Positions 8,020 to 19,103 of a stretch of 64,000 nt of DNA are shown one piece after another. Each line of letters begins with the position of its first letter. Within the stretch, counting starts at the first letter, position 1. The position numbers were made by a program, and so were the translations under genes. Where the stretch lies: NCBI RefSeq assembly GCF_004115155.1, contig NZ_RDSM01000001.1:1488001-1552000 (forward strand), read 5' to 3'. This DNA is from Granulicella sibirica. GTDB lineage: Bacteria; Acidobacteriota; Terriglobia; Terriglobales; Acidobacteriaceae. Below the pieces are notes generated by a model. It was not told the DNA's origin and ran no database searches. It was given only the letters and a program-made list of their open reading frames with translations.

Positions 8020-9660
8020 TCATCTTTCTTCTTTGCCGGAGGGCGCGTCCGCTGCGCGACTGACCCCACATCCCACTCGCTCCGGACAAAACGAATCAGT
8101 CAGGCCCGGCAAGGTGAATTTGAAGAGCTTGTTGTTCCCGGTCTTGTACTTGCGGTACCCCGAACCCCAGTAAACAGAGCCATCCACGATCGCCGGTCCA
8201 TCCGCGACCGACCCACCGCTCGCAAAGCTCCATAGAATCTTCCCGGTGGCGGAACTCATCGCATACATCTGGCCTGAATAAGACCCCGCGTATACCACTC
8301 CATTCGCAACGCTTACCGCTCCCGCATCGACCGAGCCCGCGACAGGGTCCGGCGTTTGCCAGAGGACTTTCCCCGTGCGTGCGTCCAGTGCGCTCCAGGC
8401 GCCCCATGTGATCGTCTTTCCGGAAGGATGAAGCGTGTAAGGGTGGCCGAGGTCATTCGCGATGGCAGCATAGATTCTTTTCCCATCCGTGGCGGTCCCC
8501 CAGAGAATGCCCCCTACCGTTCCGCTTGGTCCAACCTGGGTGCTCCAGACGACTTTGCCGTCATTCGCATTGAGAGCCCAGTAGATGCCGCTCTTCTGAC
8601 CGATGCCGACGAGGTTTCCAATCAGGTTGGGACCTGACCCGAAGTCGAAATCCGGGCTCGTCGGCACCTGGCAGTTTGTCTGCGGAAGCATCGGGCGAAT
8701 GCAGACCAGTGTCCAGGTGTCGCTGCCTTGAAGCCTCCTTGCCCACCGGATCTTGCCGGTCTTCAGATCCATGGCAAGGACTGAATCAAAATGATCGTCG
8801 GGAGAGGTGCAGACCGCATTTGGATTCGCCTTCTGACAAGCTGCCACTTCGGCCGGAACAGTGTAGTTATTACCCGTTCCGGTGTAGAGGAGCTTGCGCA
8901 CCGGATCGACAGCGGGCGACGACCAAATGGCGCCGCCACTGTAGCCGCCGGGCTGGCCATCGTTGTCCGGCACATCGTATGTTCTCCACACAATCCTGCC
9001 GGTCTTTGCGTCCAGGGCGACGATGCTGCCCCGAAACGTGCAGCACTCGTACTTCTGATTCTCGGCCTGGCCTTCTTCACTGGAAGAGACACCAACGTAG
9101 ACCAGGCCGTCAAAGACAACCGGAGACCCACTTACAAATGCAGCCGGATGGTTATCGACCTGGGTAACCCAGCGCAAGGTGCCTGTCTCTCGATCGACTG
9201 CAATGACATGAGTGCCCGTCTGGACCTGGTTGGTCCCAGGAAAGTCGCCGATGTAAATCTGGGTGCTGTCCGCGGCAGGGCTCGTGCGGGACCGGGCTCC
9301 CGTGCCACCCAGGTAGTCGGAGATAGCATGGGTCCATAGCAGTGAGCCATCGTCTTTCTTGACAGCAAAGAGGTTTCCGGCGGAGTCAGGGAAATAGACA
9401 TCATTCCCGGCTACGGTCGGCGTGGCGTAGACATCGCCGCCCGCTTCGAAGACCCACTTCTGGCTAAGGTCTTTTACGTTGGAAGCGTTGATGAGGAATT
9501 CCAGAGGCTGACTTCTGGAGTTCTCCGCGTTCTGGCCGGAAGTGGGCCATTCGACTGCTCCAAGTTCAACCTTCTGCGCCTGTGTGGGGAAGGCGGAGAT
9601 AAGTGAAAGGAGCGCGAGGAAAACGAAAGGGAATGAGGAGACATGAATCGGGTTTTTCAT
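8020..9660 (-). CDS. Secreted PQQ-type beta-propeller, PVA-dehydrogenase-like
   Basis: A 546-aa exported protein with signal peptide (FVFLALLSLISAFPTQAQ) and an eight-bladed quinoprotein propeller. Repeated blade motifs are visible: DVYATPTVAGNDVYFPDSAG, LFAVKKDDGSLLWTH, IVALDAKTGRIVWRT, VLAMDLKTGKIRWARR and LDARTGKVLWQT. A vicinal Cys-Cys in YECCTFRGS (about residue 220) matches the disulfide next to PQQ in this dehydrogenase group. It resembles polyvinyl-alcohol dehydrogenase, but no CxxCH haem motif is present, so electrons would need a separate acceptor. It probably oxidises an alcohol or sugar in the periplasm; the substrate is unknown. Confidence 0.8.
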   Translation of the reverse strand: MKNPIHVSSFPFVFLALLSLISAFPTQAQKVELGAVEWPTSGQNAENSRSQPLEFLINASNVKDLSQKWVFEAGGDVYATPTVAGNDVYFPDSAGNLFAVKKDDGSLLWTHAISDYLGGTGARSRTSPAADSTQIYIGDFPGTNQVQTGTHVIAVDRETGTLRWVTQVDNHPAAFVSGSPVVFDGLVYVGVSSSEEGQAENQKYECCTFRGSIVALDAKTGRIVWRTYDVPDNDGQPGGYSGGAIWSSPAVDPVRKLLYTGTGNNYTVPAEVAACQKANPNAVCTSPDDHFDSVLAMDLKTGKIRWARRLQGSDTWTLVCIRPMLPQTNCQVPTSPDFDFGSGPNLIGNLVGIGQKSGIYWALNANDGKVVWSTQVGPSGTVGGILWGTATDGKRIYAAIANDLGHPYTLHPSGKTITWGAWSALDARTGKVLWQTPDPVAGSVDAGAVSVANGVVYAGSYSGQMYAMSSATGKILWSFASGGSVADGPAIVDGSVYWGSGYRKYKTGNNKLFKFTLPGLTDSFCPERVGCGVSRAADAPSGKEER

Positions 9661-10036
9661 TTATGCCTGAGTCGCGGGTGGTGACACCGTACATGGGAGA
9701 ACGCACGCCAACCCCATTGATCGTGGACCATGAGATTCAGATGTGCATGAGGGAGCAACAGGTAAACGGGCAAACTTGCGAACGCGAGGATCGTATCAAG
9801 ATTGTCTTTCGTTGCCAAGCGATTACGCTGCCTGTTGCCGTTAATGAACATATCAACAGGCGAACCACCACACGATAAAGAATTGAAGGCAGCTACACAA
9901 CCAGAAACAATCATTTCGGAAGCGCCTCCCATCCGGGTGGCAGGCGCCGGCGAGTCCTTTACGGCGTTCCCACGGTCTGCTATACAAAGCGGAAGCCCTC
10001 CCCGGCCTATCTCGTGCGTCAGAGGAGTTACAGACC
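9661..10036. other. 376-base divergent spacer
   Basis: Between the PQQ propeller gene (minus) and the small secreted protein (plus). It contains an inverted repeat CCTGTTG...CAACAGG at 9831-9860 with a 16-base loop and a candidate plus-strand promoter at 9958-9986. Reading frames across it show no recognisable protein. Confidence 0.5.
9958..9986 (+). promoter_or_regulatory. Candidate promoter for the gene at 10037
   Basis: TTTACG at 9958-9963 as -35 and TATACA at 9981-9986 as -10, separated by 17 bases. It lies about 45 bases before the TTG start at 10037, a sensible leader length. Confidence 0.45.
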
Positions 10037-10492
10037 TTGAAACGTCTCGTCGCTACGCTCTCGTTGGCAGTCGCCTTGTGGCCGGGCTTCGCTCTGTGCC
10101 AAAGCAATCGACTCCCCCTGCCCAAACCAGTCTTCACCGCCAAGACCGTCATCATCTTCAACAACACGCACAATGAAGCCGTCGAGCAGGGCGCCACGGA
10201 GGCTCTCAAGCGATGGGGTAAGCTCACCGTTGTCGACGATCCCGACCTCGCGGATATCACGCTGACCTTTGACAAAAAGTCGGCGCACGAGGGGACCAGC
10301 TCGCAGAAAACGGATAAGGATGGCACGCCAAGCTCCAACTACAGCTTGTCGTTCTCCTCCTCCATCCATATGCATGCGACTCTCAAAGGAGACTCGACAT
10401 CGTTCTACGACGCTACCACCACCGAGTCCAAGAAGAAGGCCGGCGCCGAGTGCGTCACGGATCTTCAGCAGGCATACATAAGCGGCCGCTAA
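10037..10492 (+). CDS. Small secreted protein of unknown function
   Basis: A 151-aa product beginning at TTG 10037, chosen because GAGGAG lies 10 bases upstream and the product then opens with a good signal peptide (MKRLVATLSLAVALWPGFALCQ). The mature part contains TVIIFNNTHNEAVEQGATEA and LKRWGKLTVVDDPDLADITLTF, an alternating beta/alpha pattern like small lipoprotein-type DUFs in Acidobacteriota that measure against a reference fold. A Ser/Lys-rich loop and a single C-terminal Cys (GAECVTDLQQAY) follow. I do not recognise a function. It ends just before a bidirectional terminator. Confidence 0.75.
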   Translation: MKRLVATLSLAVALWPGFALCQSNRLPLPKPVFTAKTVIIFNNTHNEAVEQGATEALKRWGKLTVVDDPDLADITLTFDKKSAHEGTSSQKTDKDGTPSSNYSLSFSSSIHMHATLKGDSTSFYDATTTESKKKAGAECVTDLQQAYISGR

Positions 10493-10537
10493 GTCGGACT
10501 TCTGTAGCAGCGCCCTCATCTTTAAGCAGCTTGCAAA

Positions 10538-10563
10538 AAAGGAGAGCCCATAGGCTCTCCTTT
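10538..10563. terminator. Bidirectional terminator
   Basis: A perfect 11-bp stem AAAGGAGAGCC / GGCTCTCCTTT with a 4-base CATA loop, with A-run on one side and T-run on the other. It sits between the convergent secreted-protein and SDR genes and can serve both. Confidence 0.85.
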
Positions 10564-10584
10564 CTCCATTTGCTTCGAAGCGCC

Positions 10585-11337
10585 TTAGACAGCCGCTCCG
10601 CCGGAGACGAAGATCGTCTCACCGGTGATCCAGCGCGCATCCTCGGACGCCAGAAAAACGGTGGGCAAAGCGATATCCGCCGGCTGCCCGATACGGCCAA
10701 GCGGCGTGCTCGCGATCGTCTGCTTCTCCATGTCGCTGCCGATGATTCCCAGGCCCACTGCGCCTTCGGTCTCCACCATGCCGGGATTGATGGCATTGAC
10801 GCGAATCTTGCGCGGACCAAGCTCCTTGGCGAGCGACTTCGTGATCGTGTCGAGCGCCCCCTTGGTTCCGGAGTAAACCGAGCCAAACGGCGGAGCCAGC
10901 GTGCTGACCACCGAGCTGATGTTCACAATGCTGCCGCCGGTATCAGGAAACAGGGGAAGCGCGTGCTTGGTCGCCAAAAAGACCCCGAGTACATTGGTGT
11001 CGTACTGCCGGTGATACTCCTCCGGGGTAACCTGGTCGACCGGCCCAAACGCGAAGACACCCGCATTGTTGATGAGGATATCGACCTTCCCGTAGGCTTC
11101 CTTCGTCTTGGCGAAGAGGTTGATCACTTCCGCTTCCTTCGCGACACTGCCGCCGACTGCCACGGCTTTGCCGCCAGCCGCGACGATCTCCGCAACAACC
11201 TTGTCAGCGCCTTCCTTGCTCGAAGCGTAGTTCACAACCACAGACGCTCCCTCAGCCGCCAGATGTTTTGCGATGGACGCGCCAATGCCCTTCGATGCTC
11301 CAGTGACCACTGCTACCTTATTCGTAAGCTTCGCCAT
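10585..11337 (-). CDS. SDR-family oxidoreductase (classical, NADPH type)
   Basis: A 250-aa short-chain dehydrogenase/reductase. The cofactor motif TGASKGIG is at residues 13-20, NNAG at about 89-92, and the catalytic Ser-Tyr-Lys as NISSVVS and VYSGTK (about 137-160), followed by NAINPGMVETE. NYASS after the second strand suggests NADP(H) preference. The C-terminal segment ITGETIFVSGGAAV is typical of the family, often annotated as glucose 1-dehydrogenase or 3-oxoacyl-ACP reductase-like; the substrate cannot be told. A 19-base palindrome 22 bases upstream of the start suggests specific repression. Confidence 0.9.
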   Translation of the reverse strand: MAKLTNKVAVVTGASKGIGASIAKHLAAEGASVVVNYASSKEGADKVVAEIVAAGGKAVAVGGSVAKEAEVINLFAKTKEAYGKVDILINNAGVFAFGPVDQVTPEEYHRQYDTNVLGVFLATKHALPLFPDTGGSIVNISSVVSTLAPPFGSVYSGTKGALDTITKSLAKELGPRKIRVNAINPGMVETEGAVGLGIIGSDMEKQTIASTPLGRIGQPADIALPTVFLASEDARWITGETIFVSGGAAV

Positions 11338-11358
11338 AGAACGCTCCTCTTTAATTGA

Positions 11359-11377
11359 CTCGAAATGACATTTCGAG
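11359..11377. promoter_or_regulatory. 19-base palindromic operator
   Basis: CTCGAAATG-A-CATTTCGAG is a perfect inverted repeat with 9-base arms and one central base, 22 bases upstream of the SDR start. The form fits a TetR, MarR or HxlR-type repressor site. No such regulator gene is nearby, so the repressor would act in trans. Confidence 0.65.
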
Positions 11378-11468
11378 AGTCATCTAATAGATGTGAGGCC
11401 CTTCCCGACGATGCAGAATCCCTGCCATTTCTTCATGACGATCCCCACCATGCGAAAATGAAGCACCC

Positions 11469-12341
11469 ATGAAAAAATCCCTCTCCCCACGACAGGCGAT
11501 CTACTGCGCCATCGCGGGCTTCACCTTCTGGGTTCTGTGCGACGCATCCGTCAAGTTCGCCGGCCGCTCCCAACTGCCCGTCTACGAGATCGTCGCCTTC
11601 CTCGGGATCTTCATGGCCTTGTTCATCGGGCTCTATGCCGCCGCGCGAGGCGACGCCCGGGAACTCTGGCCCAAGCGGCCCGCTCGTCTCCTGCTTCGCT
11701 CCAGTCTCGATGTCGTCAACCTCGTCGGCCTCGCGATCGCGCTCCGTAACCTGTCCCTCACCCTCTTCTACATCCTCGTGTTCACTTCCCCGATGGTGGT
11801 CACCATTCTCGGACGCATCTTCCTGAAAGAGCGTCTCGACTGGCGCAAGGTAGCCGCCATCGTGACTGGTTTTCTAGGTGTCGTGCTTGCGGTCTATCCC
11901 TCGGAAGCAAGCGGCACAACTTCGTGGGTTGGGCTCGCGGCCTGTGTCGTCTGTGTCGGCTGCTTCTCGACCGCCGTCGTCTGGTCTCGCGTCATCAGCC
12001 AGACCGAGCGGCCCGAGAGCATGACGTTCTTCTCCGGCCTCGTATCAGGAGCGGTCGGACTGCTCGTAATGCTCACCCACGCCATGCCGCTCAACGGACC
12101 TCTTCTCATCGCCCTCATGGCTGCTGGGCTTCTCTGCGGACTCGGCAGTCAATTCGTCTTCGTCGCGCTGAAGCACACGAGTGCCGCCACGGTGTCGCAG
12201 TACCACTACACGCAGCTCCTCACCGGCTCGATCGTAGCTTTCCTTCTGTTTCACGAAAAGCCGACGCTATGGATGCTGGCGGGAGCTGTCCTGATCGTCG
12301 CGGCGGGCCTGTATATCGCGCTCCGTGAAGAGACCGCGTAG
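11469..12341 (+). CDS. EamA/DMT-superfamily transporter
   Basis: A 290-aa integral membrane protein with ten predicted helices in two EamA repeats (about residues 10-140 and 150-285). The first contains YEIVAFLGIFMALFIGLYAA and LFYILVFTSPMVVTILG-LKERL, and the second SQFVFVALKHTSAATVSQYHY and LFHEKPTLWMLAGAVLIVAAG. The short loop between helices with basic residues is typical of RhtA/YdcZ-like exporters of metabolites. The direction and substrate are not predictable. It is divergent from the SDR gene. Confidence 0.9.
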   Translation: MKKSLSPRQAIYCAIAGFTFWVLCDASVKFAGRSQLPVYEIVAFLGIFMALFIGLYAAARGDARELWPKRPARLLLRSSLDVVNLVGLAIALRNLSLTLFYILVFTSPMVVTILGRIFLKERLDWRKVAAIVTGFLGVVLAVYPSEASGTTSWVGLAACVVCVGCFSTAVVWSRVISQTERPESMTFFSGLVSGAVGLLVMLTHAMPLNGPLLIALMAAGLLCGLGSQFVFVALKHTSAATVSQYHYTQLLTGSIVAFLLFHEKPTLWMLAGAVLIVAAGLYIALREETA

Positions 12342-12611
12342 CTCACGGAGTAGCACCCGCCGACGCCATGCGGAAGCTGTGTCCGGGAAACCAGAACCAC
12401 TGGCCCGCCCCGAAGCAGGGAACGTCGAGTAGGCGACATGCGCCGGAGTAGCCGCTCCCCGGTAGAAGGACAAGCGCGATCTCGCATCGGGACTGGAGTT
12501 TGCTGTAGGTCCTGTCTTCGCTGCTGCCCTATGGTTATGATTTCGGCCGGCGAGCCAGCAATGCAGAAGACCGAAGAAGTGATGGAAGCAGATATGCTTC
12601 GCGGCACGAGT

Positions 12612-13832
12612 CTAGTTCGGCGAAGGCCGATCGATGTGGTCGATCACGAGCACCTCCACCTGTCCTTTAAACGGGCTCAGTTTCAGCCCAAGCTGCTCCT
12701 GCATCGCCGTATACAGCCCCGGAGCGGTCACGCCCGACTCCGCTGGCGGCAGGTGAACGCGACCGCCAAACATACTGTCATACGGCATGAAGGTCAGATC
12801 GAAGTCAAACTGCCCCGTAAGCTCCGTCTTCTCCACCACTGGTCGCTCCACAAAGTTCTGGAGCGCCCGCTTGAAGTCTCCCATCGACGAGTTTTGCGCC
12901 GTAAAAACAAACCCGCTGTTTCCTGGCGCGGGATGCATGGTGAACGTTACTCCCGGATCGACCATCACGCTCGGGGCCATCCTCGATCCGCCCTTCGCTG
13001 TCGTCAGGATCACGGCGGACATCTCGCGGGTCTCCGTATGCACCTTCAACCCGAACCGCTCCTGCAGCATCTTGCGCTCCATGCTGTACCTCTGGTCGAG
13101 CGTCGGCCATCCCGGCAGGTCTGGAACGCCCGCATAGTCGTACACATCCTTGAACACCCAGTCCGGCGCACCGATGATCTGCTCGCGCTGCAGTCCGTAG
13201 ATATCGCCCAGCAGCGCCCCTACCGGCATCGTCGCCTCAAACCGTCGAGCCCCGATCCACCTCCACCCTCCGCCCATCACCTTCGGGTCATGCGGCTTTA
13301 CCGTCGTCACCTCGAACGTCGGGTCCAGGTTCGCCGCGATGATCTTCGCGTCCGACCCCAACGGCGGCGGGATCACCCAGGCAATCCCCTTCGCGGCTCG
13401 CGTCATCGTCATTGCCTGGCTCGCGAACCCGCTTCTTGCGCCGATCCCCTGCGTCCACCGCCCGGCGATAGTTCCATGATCCGCTGCCATCGTTCCCGCA
13501 AAGCTGCCACTGAGATCGTTCGCGGTCGCCGTGAACGCCACCGTGTCGCCCTGGAACGTCACCGTCGGAACGCTGGCCGGGTAATGACTTACGTCCACCC
13601 AATACACCATTGCCCGCCAACCTGCCGGAGCTTTCGAGATACGAAAAACCACCCGCGTCGGGTCAGCTGCCCCGCTGAACGCAACCTGCCAGTCTCCGGC
13701 AACGTCCGTCGCCTTCGCCGAATCCGCTTTGGGAGTCTGTGCCTGCAGACCAGAGGGAAAGCCGCACAGCATAGCCGAAACCAGCAGAACCACACCCACA
13801 CGCGTCCCTATACGCAAAAGCGTCTCCTTCAT
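12612..13832 (-). CDS. TIGR03435-family secreted protein
   Basis: A 406-aa exported protein with signal peptide (GVVLLVSAMLCGFPSGLQAQ). Residues about 40-160 form a beta-rich domain (VAGDWQVAFSG, VTFQGDTVAFTATANDLSGS, GTIAGRWTQG) often placed before the TIGR03435 domain. Residues about 180-406 match TIGR03435, an expanded family of soil Acidobacteriota and Planctomycetes: FEVTTVKPHDP, RFEATMPVGALLGDIYGL, QRYSMERKMLQERFGLKVH, LTGQFDFDLTFMP and the closing VLVIDHIDRPSPN. The biochemical role is unknown, though the family is commonly near BlaR-like sensors; none is here. Confidence 0.88.
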   Translation of the reverse strand: MKETLLRIGTRVGVVLLVSAMLCGFPSGLQAQTPKADSAKATDVAGDWQVAFSGAADPTRVVFRISKAPAGWRAMVYWVDVSHYPASVPTVTFQGDTVAFTATANDLSGSFAGTMAADHGTIAGRWTQGIGARSGFASQAMTMTRAAKGIAWVIPPPLGSDAKIIAANLDPTFEVTTVKPHDPKVMGGGWRWIGARRFEATMPVGALLGDIYGLQREQIIGAPDWVFKDVYDYAGVPDLPGWPTLDQRYSMERKMLQERFGLKVHTETREMSAVILTTAKGGSRMAPSVMVDPGVTFTMHPAPGNSGFVFTAQNSSMGDFKRALQNFVERPVVEKTELTGQFDFDLTFMPYDSMFGGRVHLPPAESGVTAPGLYTAMQEQLGLKLSPFKGQVEVLVIDHIDRPSPN

Positions 13833-14052
13833 AAGCCGATTCTTACGAGCATACTTCTCTTAGACGCCGGACCATGCGAGTTCGGGCAACGCGGAGGCCG
13901 TACCCCTTACCTGCCAGCACTTTAGCGGGATGCCGCAGGATGCCGCCTTGAGCCGGCGATGAGGTGATTCCACCCGCTTCCAAACCGAGCTCCGAAGGCG
14001 CTCGGAAACGATTCCCGGAAGCCCGACTGAAGCCGCGTTCGCCTCGATAAAA

Positions 14053-14069
14053 CCCTCTATAATAGAGGG
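14053..14069 (+). promoter_or_regulatory. Palindrome holding the gyrA -10 box and ribosome site
   Basis: CCCTCTATAATAGAGGG is a perfect inverted repeat with 7-base arms and TAA at its centre. It contains a consensus TATAAT at 14058-14063. Its right arm (AGAGGG) is also the only plausible Shine-Dalgarno for the ATG at 14078. It could act as a -10 element giving a nearly leaderless transcript, or as an RNA hairpin hiding the ribosome site if transcription starts upstream. No good -35 is seen. Confidence 0.5.
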
Positions 14070-14077
14070 ATAACGTT

Positions 14078-17116
<3,039 letters not shown>

Positions 17117-17683
17117 CAGAGCGTCCCACCACCCTTCTGCTCTGCCGTAGCCTCTTTGGTTGTCATTCCCGAAGGGAATGTGCGTTTTGTTTTTGCCCTC
17201 ACCCAACCAATCACCAAGCCTGTGATCCCGAGCGAAGCGCAGCGAAGTCGAAGGACCTGCGTTTTGCTCTTGCCTTTTGCGCTATGCCCTCTTAAAAATC
17301 TGCGCGTGTTCTTGTCCACTCAGGACTAATCCGCGAGCACTGTCATACTGAGCTCAGCGAAGTCGAAGGATCTGCGTTTCGCTTTTGCGTCAACTCTGCT
17401 CAAACCCTCTGGATAATCCCGCCACCTTTGCTTTTTTGCCGCCATTCCCGAAGGGAATCTCTCTCCGTTCACAGACATCTGAGGGTAGGGCGCGCCAGCT
17501 GTCTTTCCAAGCCATCCTGTTTGCCCCCTGCACGTTGGAGATAGATTCCCACTCTTCCGCGATCACTTGATTCTTAGCCGTAATCGATGCCAGTGTCCTG
17601 TATTCATATGTCTTGAAAGATTGGATTGTTGATTTCTTGATATAAAAGACCGTTTGATTTACCCTGACGCACAGGAGAGTGGC
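17117..17683. other. Non-coding REP-rich spacer at the island edge
   Basis: 567 bases between gyrA and the first island gene. The first 350 bases are filled by dispersed-repeat sequences; the last 150 become AT-rich, with TATAAA at 17641-17646 as a possible -10 for the gene at 17684 but no well-spaced -35. No protein is supported here. Confidence 0.6.
17161..17462. repeat. Cluster of four REP-like repeat units
   Basis: Two copies of ATTCCCGAAGGGAAT (17164-17179 and 17443-17458) and two longer diverged units sharing AGCGAAGTCGAAGGA followed by TCTGCGTTT or CCTGCGTTT (17221-17266 and 17341-17380). These match the dispersed GTCATNCTGAGCGAAGTCGAAGGATCTGCG type of repeats of Terriglobia. They mark a mobile or recombination-prone boundary next to the accessory cassette. 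Confidence 0.7.
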
Positions 17684-18121
17684 ATGGAAAACCAGTGCAA
17701 AGCTACGGTAATTATTGGGGAAACCACCGTTACTTTTGAAGGGCCTGCGGATTTTGTGGCATCCCAGGTAGCCATATACACCTCGAAAACAAGCAAGCAA
17801 GAATTGATGATTGGAGGCCCATCTGAATACACAACGATGTCACCCAAAGACTTGTTGAAAGAAAAGCAGCCAAAAGGACATCACGAAATAGTGGCCGTCT
17901 TAGCCTTTTATCTTGCTCAGTCTGGATTGGAAGAATTCACTGAGGACGATATGCGGCGAGCCTACCTCCAGGCTGAGGCGCGACCCCCAAAGGTCGTATC
18001 CCAATCAATTCGAGACGCGCGGAGCAAGTACGATTACATCGAGCCAAGTAAGCGCCGCGGCGCTTACAGGTTGTCGCCTCACGGAGACCGAACCGTTCGT
18101 TATGATCTTCCTCGGCGTTGA
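17684..18121 (+). CDS. Unknown protein A of the four-gene cassette (winged-helix-like C-terminus)
   Basis: 145 aa, start ATG 17684 with CAGGAG 9 bases upstream; an in-frame upstream start has no ribosome site. Residues 1-35 look like a beta-hairpin plus helix (CKATVIIGETTVTFEG, PADFVASQVAIY). Residues 40-65 are a charged linker. Residues 66-145 look like a winged helix: HHEIVAVLAFYLAQSGLEEF, TEDDMRRAYLQAEA, VVSQSIRDARSKYDYIE as recognition region and SKRRGAYRLSPHG as wing. No family is recognised. Codon use is more AT-rich than in gyrA, suggesting transfer. It is the first gene of a plus-strand cassette of four. Confidence 0.7.
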   Translation: MENQCKATVIIGETTVTFEGPADFVASQVAIYTSKTSKQELMIGGPSEYTTMSPKDLLKEKQPKGHHEIVAVLAFYLAQSGLEEFTEDDMRRAYLQAEARPPKVVSQSIRDARSKYDYIEPSKRRGAYRLSPHGDRTVRYDLPRR

Positions 18122-18240
18122 AGCTAGCCAAGTTTTTTGACAGGTGTCACTTACATATCTCGTAGCGTAATTTTGTCATAAATATTCTTGTTGCGTTTTT
18201 TTCTTGTTGTAGTAGTCTTCTGTCCACGGAGGGGTTCTCG

Positions 18241-18678
18241 GTGACTAACGAAGAGATAAGGACTGCTTGCGAGCGTGCGGTGACAATTGCGAATACTTTT
18301 GAGTATGCGGATTTGCGTACAGAGGTCTTTGGTGCGGTTCTTTCACGTCTTCTCCAAGAAGAAAACAAGAATGCGAGCGCTAAGAGTGACAGTTACTCTG
18401 TAACTGAACGGGAGCCTATCGCAAAAAAGGCTCAAAAAACGGCTAAGGCCCCGAAGACTCGGGCGCGGGGTGGTCTCACGTCGCGCCTCAAAGAATTGAT
18501 TGCTGACGGGTTTTTCGGAAACGAACGAACGACGATTGAGATTAGCGAAGCCTTACGTGTCGCAGGCTGGAATCATCAGTCCAAGGAAATTAGCGCTCGT
18601 CTGATCGAGCTAGTCAGAGGCAAACAGTTGCGGCGCGCCGGCGGCAAAGACAGCGGGTATAGATATTCCAATTGGTAG
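18241..18678 (+). CDS. Unknown protein B of the four-gene cassette (winged-helix-like C-terminus)
   Basis: 145 aa from GTG 18241, preceded by GGAGG at suitable distance. Residues 1-42 form amphipathic helices (CERAVTIANTFEYADLRTEV, FGAVLSRLLQEE), plausibly for dimerisation. Residues 43-76 are a Lys/Ala/Ser-rich linker (AKKAQKTAKAPKTRARGG). Residues 78-145 resemble a winged helix: LTSRLKELIADGFFGNER, TTIEISEALRVAGWNHQSK, EISARLIELVRGKQLRRAGG and KDSGYRYSN as wing. The linker could bind nucleic acid. The KDSGY wing echoes KDSGW in protein C, hinting at shared ancestry. No known family. Confidence 0.7.
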   Translation: MTNEEIRTACERAVTIANTFEYADLRTEVFGAVLSRLLQEENKNASAKSDSYSVTEREPIAKKAQKTAKAPKTRARGGLTSRLKELIADGFFGNERTTIEISEALRVAGWNHQSKEISARLIELVRGKQLRRAGGKDSGYRYSNW

Positions 18679-18689
18679 GGAGTATTTGA

Positions 18690-19103
18690 ATGAAGGGCAA
18701 GATCACAATCACTCTTGAAGATGGAACTACCATGAGCGGCACCATAGCTTTGGATTTGCCGAGCGGCGACACAGAGACGCTGGCACGCTCGCTTTCGGCG
18801 CAAAGGCCGGAGGGGGTTGGCCTTGATTTCTCTATCCCTTTGCGGCCTTTTATGAACGAGAACAGCGATGGGCTCAGCGGGTCGAAGAAATTTGCTCTGC
18901 TGGTTTCTCACTTTGCAAAAGGAGAACTTGATGTGGCAGTTGATCGTGCGGAAATAATCGAAGCTTGGAATAAGATGACCGGCTTGCTAGGAGGGAAATT
19001 TAATGGAGCCCACGAGTCTAGGGCCAAGGACAGTGGATGGATATACGTCCCTCAAGCCGGGAAAATTGCGCTTTTGAAGAACTGGACTAAGGCTCTCTCA
19101 TGA
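18690..19103 (+). CDS. Unknown protein C of the four-gene cassette
   Basis: 137 aa from ATG 18690 with GGGAG upstream, only 11 bases after protein B. Residues 1-22 are two beta strands (KITITLEDGTTMSGTIAL). Residues 40-64 are a loop with LDFSIPLRPFMNENSDGLSG. Residues 65-137 look like a winged helix: SKKFALLVSHFAKGELD, AVDRAEIIEAWNKMTGLLGG, KFNGAHESRAKDSGWIYVP and AGKIALLKNW. The pattern of a helix-turn with WNKMT, GGKFN and RAKDSGW recurs in small proteins of cassettes like this, but I know no assigned function. Its stop overlaps the start of D by 4 bases (ATGA). Confidence 0.72.
   Translation: MKGKITITLEDGTTMSGTIALDLPSGDTETLARSLSAQRPEGVGLDFSIPLRPFMNENSDGLSGSKKFALLVSHFAKGELDVAVDRAEIIEAWNKMTGLLGGKFNGAHESRAKDSGWIYVPQAGKIALLKNWTKALS

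Noticed and set aside
12342..12611. Possible gene remnant between the EamA and TIGR03435 genes
   Set aside because: Minus-strand frames such as the one at 12251-12607 show no family likeness and no ribosome site; treated as spacer.
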